Below, piece by piece: positions 34,766 to 43,589 of a stretch of DNA of 64,000 bases. Below the pieces are notes generated by a model that saw only the letters and a program-made list of their open reading frames with translations, ran no database searches and was not told the origin of the DNA. Source of the stretch: Catenulisporales bacterium (GTDB taxonomy: Bacteria > Actinomycetota > Actinomycetes > Streptomycetales > Catenulisporaceae); NCBI GenBank assembly GCA_019510485.1, contig JAEKKI010000144.1:1-64000 (forward strand). Reading direction: 5' to 3'. Both the position numbers and the translations under genes were made by a program. The first letter of the stretch is position 1. Each line of letters opens with the position of its first letter.

Positions 34766-37700
34766 TTACTTCGGTGGTCGCTGACCGCTCTCCAGGGCCT
34801 GGGCCCGGCTCAAGGCCTCTTGGAGGGCCTGCTGGTCCTTGCCGAACGCCGTCCAGTCGGGCGGAGATTGGGCCAGGTCCTTGGCGGCACGTTCCTGAGC
34901 GGCCGCGGCATCAGTGATGGCTTGCTTGAGCTGATCGCTCGGGGCGGGGGCGGGCGGGGGCGTGGTGCCGGTGCCCGGACTGGGGCCGGTGGCCGGGTTC
35001 TCGCCGGTAGTGGCGCCGGCATTGCCGGCGAAGACCTCGTTGAGGCTCTGTTGCAAGGTCGATTCGAGCGCCATCTTGCCGCCGAAGGCGACCAGGACCG
35101 ACTTCAGAAGGGGGTAGGTCGACTGGCCGGCCAGGGGCTGGACATAGATCGGCTCGACGTAGAGCAGGCCGTGGCCCACCGGGAGGGTGAGCAGGTTGCC
35201 CTCGACGATCTTGGTCGTGTTGCCGGTGCGGAAGAGGTTCAGCTGGTTGGCGAAGGCGGTGTGGAACGTGTTCTGCACCTGCTCGGGGCCCTTCACCGCG
35301 GTACCGGACGGCAGTTCCAGCACTCTGATCTTGCCGTAGTCCGGGCCGGGATCGGAGTCGACCGCCATGAACGCCGCCAGGTTGCTGCGGTTGGCCGGCA
35401 CCAGGGTCGAGGTGAGCGAGAACGTGGGCGCGGGTTGACCGGGCATCTGCAGCGTCAGGTAGTACGGCGGCTGCGCCTGGGCGGCGTCCTTGGTGGGATC
35501 GTTCGGGACGTTCCAGAACGAGGAGCCGCCGAAGAACTCTGATGGGGTGGTCACGTGGTAGCGGCCCAGGATGTCGCGCTGTGCCTTGAACAAGTCCTGG
35601 GGGTAGCGCAGGTGGGCCAGGAGGTCCGGGTTGATGGCCGAGCGGGGCTTCACCGTGCCGGGGAAGGCCTTCATCCAGGTCTTGAGGATCGGGTCGCTCT
35701 CGTCCCAGGCGTATAGCGTCACCGTGCCGTTGTAGGCGTCGACTGTCGCCTTCACGGAGTTGCGCACGTAGTTCACGCGTCCGGCGCCCAGCGGATTGCG
35801 GTCGCTGTTCGTCAGGGAATCCTTGGCCACGTCTTCCAGCTGGCTGGATGTGGAGTAGGGATACGCCGAGGTGGTCGTGTAGCCGTCCACCACCCACTGG
35901 ATGCGGCCGTCCACCACCACCGGGTACGTCGTGCCGTCGATGGTCAGCCACGGCGCGACCGCCTGCACCCGCTGCTTGGGATCGCGGTCGTACATGATCC
36001 GCGAGTCCTTGTTCACTCCGTTGGAGAGCAGGATCTTCGGCTCATGGAACTTCACCGCGTACGCCAGCTTGTTGAGGAACGAGCCGACCGGTACGCCGCC
36101 CTTGCCGGAGTACGTGATGCTGACCTGTTGAGTCCCCTCCTTGTCGACGGAGTAGTCGAACTCCGCGGCCGAACCGGGCGGGCCGCCCACGATCGAGTAG
36201 TCCGGCACGCCCTCGCCGAAGTAGACGCGCTGCTCGTACATGCCGAGCACTCCCGTGGTCGGCAGCCCGTGCTCGACGAAGTCCGGGGAGCCGTCCGGCC
36301 CAGCCGCGTTGCCCTTGGCGGCCACCAGGCCGAAGCCGTGGGTGTACTTCAGATGGTCGTTGACCCAGTTGCGCTGGGGCACACCGGTCAGGCTGAGCCC
36401 GCGGACCGCGACCACCGCGTCCTGGGGATTGCCGCCCACCTGGTAGCGGTCCACGGCGAGGTCGGCAGGGAAGGTGTAGAAGCCGCGCACCTGTTGGAGC
36501 TGGTCGTAGGTCGCCGAGATCACCGAGGGGTCCATGAGGCGGATCTGGGTGACGGTCTGGGCGTCGGCGGTCAACTGGTTCTGCGACACGTCGGTCTTGG
36601 CGTCGTACGGCGTGACCTCGACGCCGTCCAGGCCGTACGCGGCCCGCGTGGCGTCGATGTTCTTCTGGATGTACGGCGCCTCCTTCGTGGCCTGGCTCGG
36701 GTTCACCTGAAGTTGCTGCACGATCAGGGGATAGACGCCGCCGATCACGACCGAGGCCAGCACCATCAGGGAGACGCCGAGGGCGGGAAGGGCCCAGGGA
36801 TGGCCGCCGCGGTCGATCTCCGGCTGGTTGCGGCCGGCGATCAGGCGGGCGGCGTTGCCGAAGAAGAGGGCCGCGCAGAGTGCTGCGATGACCAGGAGGA
36901 TCGTCTTGGCCGGCAGGACCGCGTGTACGGACTTGTAAGTGGGACCGGCCCAGCCCCTGGTGATGCCGGAGGAGGCGACGGTGAGCGCGTAGCGGTCCAG
37001 CCAGTACGCGTAAGCCTTCACCAGCACCAGGAGCCCGAGCAGGATCGAGACGTGGACCTGCGCGGCGCGGGTGACGCGCGAACCCGCGAAGCGGCCATCC
37101 GTCCGGACGCCGTTGGGCGGGGTCAGGGCGACGCCGGCGTAGAGGTAATGCGTCACGAGCGCGGCGATCAGGCTGAGCACCACCGCGGCCAGGAGGAAGC
37201 CCTGGATGTGGCGCAGCCAGGGCAGGGTGAAGACGTAGAAGCCGATGTCCTTGTGGAACTGCGCGTCCTTGGTGCCGAACGAGACGCCGTTCGCCCACAG
37301 CAGGTAGGTGCGCCAGGCCCCGGTCGCTCCGGCGCCGGCCGCGATGCCGAGCAGGAGCGAGACCCCGATCAGGACCCAGGTCGCGAACGGCGCCAGGCCC
37401 ATGCGATAGCGGTCCAGGGCCTGTTGCTCCTGGGAGACGCCGACCAGCGGCGGCCGGAACCGGAACGCGAGCCAGATGTTGGCGCCGACCGCCAGTGCCA
37501 TGACGGCGCCGAAGACCACGAACAGCACCGCCTCGGTGGCGATGCGGGTCCGGTACACGTGCGCGACGCCGACCGAGCGGTACCAGAGGTAGGTGGTGTA
37601 GACGTTGTCGAACAGCAGGAAGGCGACGACCAGCAGCACCATGATGACGAGGGTGACGGCCAGGACCTTGGTCCGCCGGGGCGGGACGCCGAAGGCGACG

Positions 37701-37840
37701 CGGTGGCCTCCACTCCGGGAACCGGAACCAGACCCAGACCCAGACCCAGACCCGGACCCGCCCGAGCCGGCCCCATGTCCATTGCGGCCGCCGCCCCCGT
37801 TGCTCTCTCCCTCACCGAAGTTCGGCATCTCGAACGCCAC
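34766..37840 (-). CDS. UPF0182 family membrane protein
   Basis: 1024 residues. A Gly/Ser tract (about 15-45) precedes about seven helices in the first third (VLAVTLVIMVLLVVAFLLF; EAVLFVVFGAVMALAVGA; FATWVLIGVSLLLGIAAGA). A large extracytoplasmic domain follows, with WPP- and GTVTLYAWDE-like segments, and a Pro-rich and then coiled C-terminus (AAQERAAKDL, QQALQEALSRAQALE). The family is conserved in actinobacteria but its function is unknown. TACGCT lies 6 nt before GTG 37840, so the mRNA is probably leaderless. The Gly/Ser tract is encoded by short hexamer repeats near 37725-37765. Confidence 0.88.
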   Translation of the reverse strand: MAFEMPNFGEGESNGGGGRNGHGAGSGGSGSGSGSGSGSGSRSGGHRVAFGVPPRRTKVLAVTLVIMVLLVVAFLLFDNVYTTYLWYRSVGVAHVYRTRIATEAVLFVVFGAVMALAVGANIWLAFRFRPPLVGVSQEQQALDRYRMGLAPFATWVLIGVSLLLGIAAGAGATGAWRTYLLWANGVSFGTKDAQFHKDIGFYVFTLPWLRHIQGFLLAAVVLSLIAALVTHYLYAGVALTPPNGVRTDGRFAGSRVTRAAQVHVSILLGLLVLVKAYAYWLDRYALTVASSGITRGWAGPTYKSVHAVLPAKTILLVIAALCAALFFGNAARLIAGRNQPEIDRGGHPWALPALGVSLMVLASVVIGGVYPLIVQQLQVNPSQATKEAPYIQKNIDATRAAYGLDGVEVTPYDAKTDVSQNQLTADAQTVTQIRLMDPSVISATYDQLQQVRGFYTFPADLAVDRYQVGGNPQDAVVAVRGLSLTGVPQRNWVNDHLKYTHGFGLVAAKGNAAGPDGSPDFVEHGLPTTGVLGMYEQRVYFGEGVPDYSIVGGPPGSAAEFDYSVDKEGTQQVSITYSGKGGVPVGSFLNKLAYAVKFHEPKILLSNGVNKDSRIMYDRDPKQRVQAVAPWLTIDGTTYPVVVDGRIQWVVDGYTTTSAYPYSTSSQLEDVAKDSLTNSDRNPLGAGRVNYVRNSVKATVDAYNGTVTLYAWDESDPILKTWMKAFPGTVKPRSAINPDLLAHLRYPQDLFKAQRDILGRYHVTTPSEFFGGSSFWNVPNDPTKDAAQAQPPYYLTLQMPGQPAPTFSLTSTLVPANRSNLAAFMAVDSDPGPDYGKIRVLELPSGTAVKGPEQVQNTFHTAFANQLNLFRTGNTTKIVEGNLLTLPVGHGLLYVEPIYVQPLAGQSTYPLLKSVLVAFGGKMALESTLQQSLNEVFAGNAGATTGENPATGPSPGTGTTPPPAPAPSDQLKQAITDAAAAQERAAKDLAQSPPDWTAFGKDQQALQEALSRAQALESGQRPPK

Positions 37841-37846
37841 GGCCTC

Positions 37847-37852
37847 AGCGTA
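37847..37852 (-). promoter_or_regulatory. -10 element TACGCT of the UPF0182 gene
   Basis: Minus-strand TACGCT lies 6 nt before GTG 37840 and decides that start. Confidence 0.55.
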
Positions 37853-37923
37853 CGCCGCGATCCGGTGCGGAGGGCGGGTGAGCTATGGCGGGCGGCCGAC
37901 GCCCGGCGGGGGACAATAACGGC

Positions 37924-38405
37924 ATGAGTTCTGTCGCCAACGTGGCCCTGACCCAGGCCGTCATCGAGATCGAACAGCACGTCGCCGCCGACGGCTGGAA
38001 CCAGCGCCCGCGCATGTTCGCCCTGACCCCGACCGCCGACCTGCTGGTGACCCAGCCGCGCATGGCGGCCGCGCTGGGCATCACCGACGAGGCAGGCGAC
38101 GCCGGCGGCATCCCCTCGCTGACCTCCATCGAGCAGGAGGGCCTGGCCCTGAACCAGCCCCTGGACGAGATGCTCGCCAAGATGGTCTGGCCGCCGGCGG
38201 TCACCGGCTGCGCCCTGGTGCTCGAATCGCAGATGCTGCCGCCCAGCGCCGAGGCCCAGATCCCCGAGGGGCTGGAGTCCTGCGCGACGGCACCCGGCAG
38301 GCCGCCATCCGCCTGCGGTCGAAGGACTCGGACCTGGACGTGCTGTCCGGGCCGGACCTGGTGCCGAACCTGGCCGACGCGCTGCTGGGGACGTTCGCGG
38401 AATAG
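37924..38405 (+). pseudogene. PPA1309 family gene with internal deletion and frameshift
   Basis: From ATG 37924 the frame reads MSSVANVALTQAVIEIEQHV, then TPTADLLVTQPRMAAAL and AEAQIPEG, matching the PPA1309 family. After about 38270 the family sequence continues only in another frame (VLRDGTRQAAIRLRS, then DVLSGPDLVPNLADALLG) to a TAG at 38405. In homologues I recall, about 20 residues lie between IPE and GVLRDGTR; here they are missing. The total is 482 nt, not a multiple of three. The gene is therefore a pseudogene or a sequence error. The family function is unknown. It is divergent from the UPF0182 gene. Confidence 0.75.
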
Positions 38406-38410
38406 GGCGC

Positions 38411-39481
38411 TCAGCCGCAGCTCGCCGGCTTCCCGCCGGCGCGCAGCGTGGCCAGGGCGTCGAGCGCGCTTTGCAGGGTGGTCACCTTCACCAGCGTCAG
38501 GCCGCCCGGAGCGTTCTTCGCCGCATCGGCACAGTTGTCGGCCGGGGTGAGGAAGACCGTGGCCCCGTCGCGCTTGGCGGCGATGGTCTTCATCTGGACG
38601 CCGCCGATCGGGCCGACGTTGCCGGCGGCGTCGATGGTCCCGGTGCCGGCGATCTTCCGGCCGCCGGTGATGTCCTGCTGGGAGAGCTCGTCGATGATGC
38701 CGAGCGCGAACATCATGCCGGCGCTGGGGCCGCCGACGTTGTCCAGCTGGATCTTCACGTCGAACGGGAAGACCCGCTGGGTGCCGGGCAGGAAGCCCAC
38801 GATGGCGCGGGCGGGCCCGGTGTCGTGCGACTGCGCGGTCACGATCGAGACCTGCTGCTGCTTGCCCGCGCGGGTGACGGTGAACTCCACGGTCTCGCCC
38901 GGCTTGTGCTTCTGGATCAGGGTGTGGACGTCGTCCGGCTTGGCCAGCGGGTGGCCGTCGACGGCGTCGATCACGTCGTGCGGCTGGAGCCTGCCGTCGG
39001 CCGGGCTGCCCGGGGTCACCGAGTCCACGACCGCATCGGTCCTGGTCGGCTTGATCCCCTTGGCGGCCAGCGCCGCGGTGATCGCCTGGTCCTCGGAGTC
39101 GTCGAACATCGCGGTGTTCTGCTGCGTCGCCTCCTGCGCGGTCTGGCCCTCGGGGTAGATCACGGTGCGCGGGACGACGATCTTGTCGTCGGAGAGCCAG
39201 CCGGACAGCACCTCGACGCTGTTGGGTCGGTAGTCGGCGCGGGAGACCTCGACCGTGACCATGCGCAGCTGCCCGCCGCCGTCGTGCTTGAAGGTGTCGG
39301 TACCGCTGATCGCGATGACCGGCTTGGCCGGCTTCCCGGTCTCCGTCGAGTAGCTGCCCAGGGTGTCGTAGGTGGGACCCGGCGACATCTCCGCGTACGG
39401 CGTGGGAATCAGGAACGCCGAGACGGTGAGCAGGGCGACCGTCGCTCCGGACAGGGTCAAGGTGAGGGCTCGGCGCTGCAT
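38411..39481 (-). CDS. YlbL-type PDZ/Lon-like serine protease
   Basis: 356 residues. One N-terminal membrane anchor (LTLSGATVALLTVSAFLIP), a PDZ domain around 150-225 (VVDSVTPGSPADGRLQPHD), and a C-terminal Lon-type protease domain. The dyad is visible as Ser in NVGGPSAGMMFAL and Lys in GGVQMKTIAAKRDGA. Such proteins act on the outer face of the membrane; in Bacillus, YlbL degrades a division inhibitor after DNA damage. Start ATG 39481 has TAGCAT 7 nt upstream. Confidence 0.9.
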   Translation of the reverse strand: MQRRALTLTLSGATVALLTVSAFLIPTPYAEMSPGPTYDTLGSYSTETGKPAKPVIAISGTDTFKHDGGGQLRMVTVEVSRADYRPNSVEVLSGWLSDDKIVVPRTVIYPEGQTAQEATQQNTAMFDDSEDQAITAALAAKGIKPTRTDAVVDSVTPGSPADGRLQPHDVIDAVDGHPLAKPDDVHTLIQKHKPGETVEFTVTRAGKQQQVSIVTAQSHDTGPARAIVGFLPGTQRVFPFDVKIQLDNVGGPSAGMMFALGIIDELSQQDITGGRKIAGTGTIDAAGNVGPIGGVQMKTIAAKRDGATVFLTPADNCADAAKNAPGGLTLVKVTTLQSALDALATLRAGGKPASCG

Positions 39482-39488
39482 TCCACAG

Positions 39489-39494
39489 ATGCTA
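39489..39494 (-). promoter_or_regulatory. -10 element TAGCAT of the YlbL protease gene
   Basis: Minus-strand TAGCAT lies 7 nt before ATG 39481; leaderless arrangement. Confidence 0.55.
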
Positions 39495-39531
39495 TCGGGT
39501 GCCGTCTGAGGCGTCGCTGAGACCAGGGGAG

Positions 39532-39720
39532 TCAGCGCTCGGGCACGGGTTTCATCGGTTCTTCGGCGCCGCCGTTGCCGATGGCCTCCCGGAACCTCTG
39601 GTAGGCGTGGATGGTGTCGTCATCGCTCTGCCGCCGCACCCGGCGCGCAAGGCCGGAGACGGCCGCCGCCAGGATCACGGCGCCGATCGGGATCGCCCAC
39701 CAGGCCAGGATCGACAACAT
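39532..39720 (-). CDS. Small single-pass membrane protein
   Basis: 62 residues: one helix (WWAIPIGAVILAAAVSGLA) then a basic and acidic cytoplasmic tail (RRVRRQSDDDTIHAYQRFREAI). Small proteins of this layout lie between ylbL and moaE in related genomes as I recall; the function is unknown. TAAAGT 6 nt before ATG 39720 supports a separate leaderless mRNA. Confidence 0.75.
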   Translation of the reverse strand: MLSILAWWAIPIGAVILAAAVSGLARRVRRQSDDDTIHAYQRFREAIGNGGAEEPMKPVPER

Positions 39721-39726
39721 ATGGTG

Positions 39727-39732
39727 ACTTTA
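39727..39732 (-). promoter_or_regulatory. -10 element TAAAGT of the 62-residue membrane protein gene
   Basis: Minus-strand TAAAGT lies 6 nt before ATG 39720, close to the ideal leaderless spacing. Confidence 0.55.
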
Positions 39733-39760
39733 ACGCACCGGTCGGTCACCTTCGGTGAAA

Positions 39761-40201
39761 TCAGCAGCCGACCCATTCGTGGTCGCCGTCGGCGAACTCC
39801 TCGCGCTTCCAGATCGGGACCTGCTCCTTCAGCGTGTCGATGAAGGCCCGGCACGCCGCGAACGCCTCGCCGCGGTGCGCGGCCGAAGCGCCGACCACCA
39901 CCGCCAGATCGCCGACCGCCAGCGCGCCGACGCGGTGGATCGCGGACAGGGCGACCACGGAGGGATGCGCCTGGGCCACCTCCTCCGCGACCTTCCTCAG
40001 GAGGTCCGCCGCCGAGGGATGCGCGGTGTAGTCCAGAGCGGTGACCGCGCGACCGTGGTCGTGGTCGCGGACCGCGCCGAGGAACAGCGCGATGCCGCCG
40101 GCGTGCCGGTCCGAGACCGCCGCCACCACCTCGTCCACGGAGAGCGGCTCCGCCCGGACGTCGGTGTGGATGCGAATGCTGCGCTGCTTTTCCTTAATCA
40201 C
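39761..40201 (-). CDS. moaE: Molybdopterin synthase catalytic subunit MoaE
   Basis: 146 residues. GIALFLGAVRDHDHGRAV, HRVGALAVGDLAVVV and the catalytic lysine segment LKEQVPIWKRE near the C-terminus are the family's signature. It transfers sulfur from MoaD thiocarboxylate to precursor Z in molybdenum cofactor synthesis. GTG 40201 overlaps the upstream epimerase stop (GTGA), so it is translationally coupled. No moaD is in the window. Confidence 0.92.
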   Translation of the reverse strand: MIKEKQRSIRIHTDVRAEPLSVDEVVAAVSDRHAGGIALFLGAVRDHDHGRAVTALDYTAHPSAADLLRKVAEEVAQAHPSVVALSAIHRVGALAVGDLAVVVGASAAHRGEAFAACRAFIDTLKEQVPIWKREEFADGDHEWVGC

Positions 40202-41304
40202 GTGACCGATCCTCCCCCACGCCGCTTGCGCCGTGCCCGCCGTACCAAAGCCGCGGTGCCGACCAGCGCGACCGTGGCACCGGCCGCGCCCAGACCGGCG
40301 GCGGCGTCCTTCTTGCCGAGACGGCGCGCGAGCGCCGCGTGGTGGCCGTCGATGTTCTCCAGCAACTCCGCGAACGCTTCCTCGTTCGTGAACGCGGGCT
40401 CCCACCCGGCATCACGAAGCTTCTTGTTGGAGACCGCCCAGGGATGCATCACGTACTGGAGGTCGCTGGCCGGCGCCGGAGTCAGGTGCAGCCTGTGCAA
40501 GCGCTCCGCCGCGCCCACAGCGAGACCCTCGGGAAGCTCCATCCGGCGCATCCCGGAGATCTCCTCCACTTCCTCCTGGGTGAGCCAGCCGTCGGATGCC
40601 ACCGGGACGATTCCGGTGACCTTGCCCAGGGCCGCGTACTCCAGCGCCGTCAGCAGGTCCTCCACGTGGCAGAACTGCCAGATCGGCCTGGTCCCGCGCA
40701 CCACCAAAAGCCGGGGCGCCTCGAAGTGCCGCGTCAGGTACGTGTCCACTCCGGGGCCCACGATCGTCGCCGGACGGAGCACCGTGACGGTCAGCCCCGG
40801 ATGCGCGCGCGGCGCGATCGCCGCCAGCCGCTCGATCTCCAGCAGATCGCCGACCAGGGTGCCGTCCGGGACGGCGCGCAGCGGGGCCTCGTCCTCCAGC
40901 GGCAGCGGGTTGTCCGGCAGGGCGCCGTAGACCATCGCGGTGGACAGCAGGACGACATGGCGGACGCCGGCCGCCGCCGCCGCGGTGATCGCGGTCTGCG
41001 CGGCGCGCACGTTGCGCGCGGTGCGGGCCCGCGGCTCGGCGCTCAGATCGGCGTCGACCGCCAGGTGCACCAGCGTGTCCACCCCGGACAGCCGCTCGGC
41101 CAGCTGCGGGTCGGTGACCTCGCCCAGCCGCCAGGTCGCCGGGGCCGCACCGCGCTCGGCGTCCAGGCCCACCACCTTGCGCGCTTCGCCGCTGAAGGCG
41201 AGCTTGCCGGTCAGCGCCTCGCCGAGCCGGGCGGCGGCGCCGGTGACGGCGACGGTGGGTTTGCTGGCGCGGCCGGTGCGCTTGCGGTCCGGCGAGGAAC
41301 TCAC
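40198..41304 (-). CDS. NAD-dependent epimerase/dehydratase (extended SDR)
   Basis: 368 residues. The Rossmann motif VTGAAARLGEAL is near 20-31. LSTAMVYGALPDNPLPLEDE gives the active-site region; the usual YxxxK is not evident after it (GTLVGDLLEIERL), so it may not be a standard dehydratase. RPATIVGPGVDTYL and PIWQFCHVEDL are typical of the fold. A C-terminal hydrophobic-basic tail (GATVALVGTAALVRRARRK) may attach it to the membrane. AGGAGAG lies 6 nt before GTG 41304. Substrate unknown. Confidence 0.82.
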   Translation of the reverse strand: MSSSPDRKRTGRASKPTVAVTGAAARLGEALTGKLAFSGEARKVVGLDAERGAAPATWRLGEVTDPQLAERLSGVDTLVHLAVDADLSAEPRARTARNVRAAQTAITAAAAAGVRHVVLLSTAMVYGALPDNPLPLEDEAPLRAVPDGTLVGDLLEIERLAAIAPRAHPGLTVTVLRPATIVGPGVDTYLTRHFEAPRLLVVRGTRPIWQFCHVEDLLTALEYAALGKVTGIVPVASDGWLTQEEVEEISGMRRMELPEGLAVGAAERLHRLHLTPAPASDLQYVMHPWAVSNKKLRDAGWEPAFTNEEAFAELLENIDGHHAALARRLGKKDAAAGLGAAGATVALVGTAALVRRARRKRRGGGSVT

Positions 41305-41402
41305 TGAGGCTCTCCTGTGGTTACGTTAGATGTGTAGAGGAACTGAAGTCTCCGCGTTGCTCCACCGAATCTGCTCCCCCGCCGTCCGTGAGGTCACCCG
41401 CC

Positions 41403-42929
41403 GTGAACAAGAACCCCGAAGACCACTCCCCGTCGGACGACGAGTCGCAGAACCAGGGTAAGCGCCCGGACGGTCCCGTTGATCCGCTGGGCGCCATGTT
41501 CCAGCAGATGTTCGGCGGAACCGGGGCGCAGTCGCCGGGCTCCAACATCCCCGGCATGCCGGATCCGCAGATGCTGCAGATGGTGTTCAGCCAGATCCAG
41601 GCCCTGATGACCGGCGGCGGCGACGGCGCGGTGAACTGGGACCTGGCCAAGACGATGGCGCGCAACGCCGTCGCCGCCGCCGGCCCCGACCCCTCGCCCA
41701 CCGACGGCGAGCAGCGCCTCTACGACGGCGCCGTGCAGCTGGCCGAGCACTGGCTGGACCAGGTCACCTCGCTGCCGGCCGGGACCGCCGGGACCCGGGT
41801 GTGGTCGCGCGCGCAGTGGGTCGAGGAGACGCTCCCGGTCTGGAAGCAGCTGGTGGAGCCGGTCGCCGACCGGATCACCTCGGCGATGGGCGAGGCCGTC
41901 GGCGGCGCCGTGACCGAACTCGGCATGCCGGAGAGCCCGGAGGCGGCGGGGCTGCCGCCGGGCATGGGCGACATGCTGGGCAACCTGTTCGGCGGGGCCG
42001 GCGGCGCCAATCCGCTCAGCGGCATGATGAAGCAGATGGGGACCGCCATGTTCGGCTCCCAGGTCGGCCAGGCGCTGGCCTCGCTGGCCGGCGAGGTGGT
42101 CACCGGCAGCGACATCGGGCTGCCGCTGGGGCCGGAGGGCCGGGCGGTGCTGCTGCCGGCCAACGTCGACGCCTTCGCCGAGGGCCTGGAGGTCGACATC
42201 GAGCAGGTGCGGCTGTACCTGGCGCTGCGCGAGGCGGCCTACCAGCGCCTGTTCTCCCACGTGCCGTGGCTCAAGCCCCGGCTGCTCGGCGCGGTCGAGG
42301 AGTACGCGCGCGGCATCACCGTCGACGCCTCGAAGTTCACCGAGCTGGCCCAGCGGGCCGAGAGCATGGACCTGACCAACCTGGATCCGTCGCAGCTGGA
42401 GAACATGCTCGGCGGGCCGGGCCTGTTCACGCCGGTCGACAGCCCGGCGCAGAAGGCCGCGCTGGCCCGCCTGGAGACGCTGCTCGCGCTGGCCGAGGGC
42501 TGGGTGGACGCGGTGGTGCACGCCGCCGCGGCGCCGCAGCTGTCCTCGGCGGTCGCGCTGCGCGAGACCCTGCGCCGCCGCCGGGCGGCCGGCGGTCCGG
42601 CCGAGCAGACCTTCTCCGCGCTGGTGGGCCTGGAGCTGCGGCCGCGGCGGCTGCGCGACGCCGCGCGGCTGTGGGCCTCGCTGGCCGACGCGCGCGGGCT
42701 GGAGGGCCGCGACGCGGTGTGGTCCCACCCGGACCTGCTGCCGACCTCGGCGGACCTGGACGATCCGGACGGCTTCGTGCACGCCGGGGACACCGGTTCC
42801 GAGGACGGTGTGGAATTCGACTTCTCAGGGCTGGACGAGCTGCTGGGCGGCGGAACCGGTGACTCCGGCGCGGCGGCCGAGGACAAGAAGGACGAGGGCG
42901 ACGGCGGCGAGGACAAGCCGAAGGAGTAG
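41403..42929 (+). CDS. Zincin-like metallopeptidase family protein (DUF2342-like)
   Basis: 508 residues. A disordered start precedes MPDPQMLQMVFSQIQALM, and the family core includes SDIGLPLGPEGRAVLLPANV, RLYLALREAAYQRLFSHVPWL and FSALVGLELRPRRLRDAA; an acidic tail ends the protein. Annotators call this family zinc-dependent metalloproteases or putative hydrolases. In homologues I recall the stretch reads REAAHxRLF; here the His is Tyr. I chose GTG 41403 because GAGGT lies 8 nt upstream; GTG 41388 is the alternative. Divergent from the epimerase. Confidence 0.78.
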   Translation: MNKNPEDHSPSDDESQNQGKRPDGPVDPLGAMFQQMFGGTGAQSPGSNIPGMPDPQMLQMVFSQIQALMTGGGDGAVNWDLAKTMARNAVAAAGPDPSPTDGEQRLYDGAVQLAEHWLDQVTSLPAGTAGTRVWSRAQWVEETLPVWKQLVEPVADRITSAMGEAVGGAVTELGMPESPEAAGLPPGMGDMLGNLFGGAGGANPLSGMMKQMGTAMFGSQVGQALASLAGEVVTGSDIGLPLGPEGRAVLLPANVDAFAEGLEVDIEQVRLYLALREAAYQRLFSHVPWLKPRLLGAVEEYARGITVDASKFTELAQRAESMDLTNLDPSQLENMLGGPGLFTPVDSPAQKAALARLETLLALAEGWVDAVVHAAAAPQLSSAVALRETLRRRRAAGGPAEQTFSALVGLELRPRRLRDAARLWASLADARGLEGRDAVWSHPDLLPTSADLDDPDGFVHAGDTGSEDGVEFDFSGLDELLGGGTGDSGAAAEDKKDEGDGGEDKPKE

Positions 42930-42940
42930 GACGCTCCTTC

Positions 42941-42970
42941 AGTCGGCGTCGGTCGGCGTCAGTCGGCGTC
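42941..42970 (+). repeat. Three tandem 10-bp repeats at the end of the M48-like gene
   Basis: AGTCGGCGTC, GGTCGGCGTC and AGTCGGCGTC follow each other without gaps, straddling the stop codon of the minus-strand peptidase gene (42959-42961). They lie between two convergent genes. Confidence 0.7.
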
Positions 42971-43507
42971 GTCGGCCACCTCGCCGCCGTTGGCGCCGGC
43001 GCTGGCGAAACCCTCCAGGAATCCACGCGCCCGCTCGGTCTTCGGGTACGCCTCCAACAGTTCCCAGAACTGCGGTCCGTGGCTGGGGACGAGCAAGTGC
43101 GCCAGCTCGTGCAGGAGCACGTAGTCGAGCACGTATTCCGGCATGCCGCGTACCCGGTCGGAGATCCGGATGGTGCCGTCCATCGGAGTGCACGAGCCCC
43201 AGCGGGTGTGCTGGTTGGCGACCCACCGGACGCTGACCGGCCGGGCCCGGCCGGCGAAGTAGCGGGCCGAGAGCTCGCGGGCGCGCCGGGACAGCTCGCC
43301 GTCGTCCGGGCGGCGCTTGCGCTCCTGGCCGGCCAGGCGGGCCACCATCTTGTCAACCCACTGCTGTTCCTCGGCACGCGTCATCTGGGCGGGGATCAGC
43401 ACGACGGTCTTGTCACCGTCCCGGTACGCCGAGACGGTGCGCCGCCGCCGGTTGCTGCGCCGCACCTCGATCTGACCGCCCTGGTAGGGGGCATCGTCGA
43501 GTCCCAC
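42959..43507 (-). CDS. M48/SprT-like (YgjP-type) zinc metallopeptidase
   Basis: 182 residues. The zinc site is HELAHLLVPSHG (HExxH with a downstream His), preceded by the conserved TRWGSCTPMDGTIRIS and PEYVLDYVLLHEL. This is the YgjP-like metallopeptidase family; physiological substrates are unknown. The start is probably GTG 43507 (GLDDAPYQGGQIEV), because TAGTGT lies 8 nt upstream; GTG 43519 would add four residues but leaves no room for the promoter. Confidence 0.88.
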   Translation of the reverse strand: MGLDDAPYQGGQIEVRRSNRRRRTVSAYRDGDKTVVLIPAQMTRAEEQQWVDKMVARLAGQERKRRPDDGELSRRARELSARYFAGRARPVSVRWVANQHTRWGSCTPMDGTIRISDRVRGMPEYVLDYVLLHELAHLLVPSHGPQFWELLEAYPKTERARGFLEGFASAGANGGEVADDAD

Positions 43508-43515
43508 GCCAAGGG

Positions 43516-43521
43516 ACACTA
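43516..43521 (-). promoter_or_regulatory. -10 element TAGTGT of the M48-like gene
   Basis: Minus-strand TAGTGT lies 8 nt before GTG 43507. The DnaA-box array begins about 70 bp further upstream. Confidence 0.45.
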
Positions 43522-43589
43522 GCGTGTGCCACCGCCTTATGGCGTTACCGAAATGACATGTCGGGGCGTCGGGACCGTGGGAAATCGGA

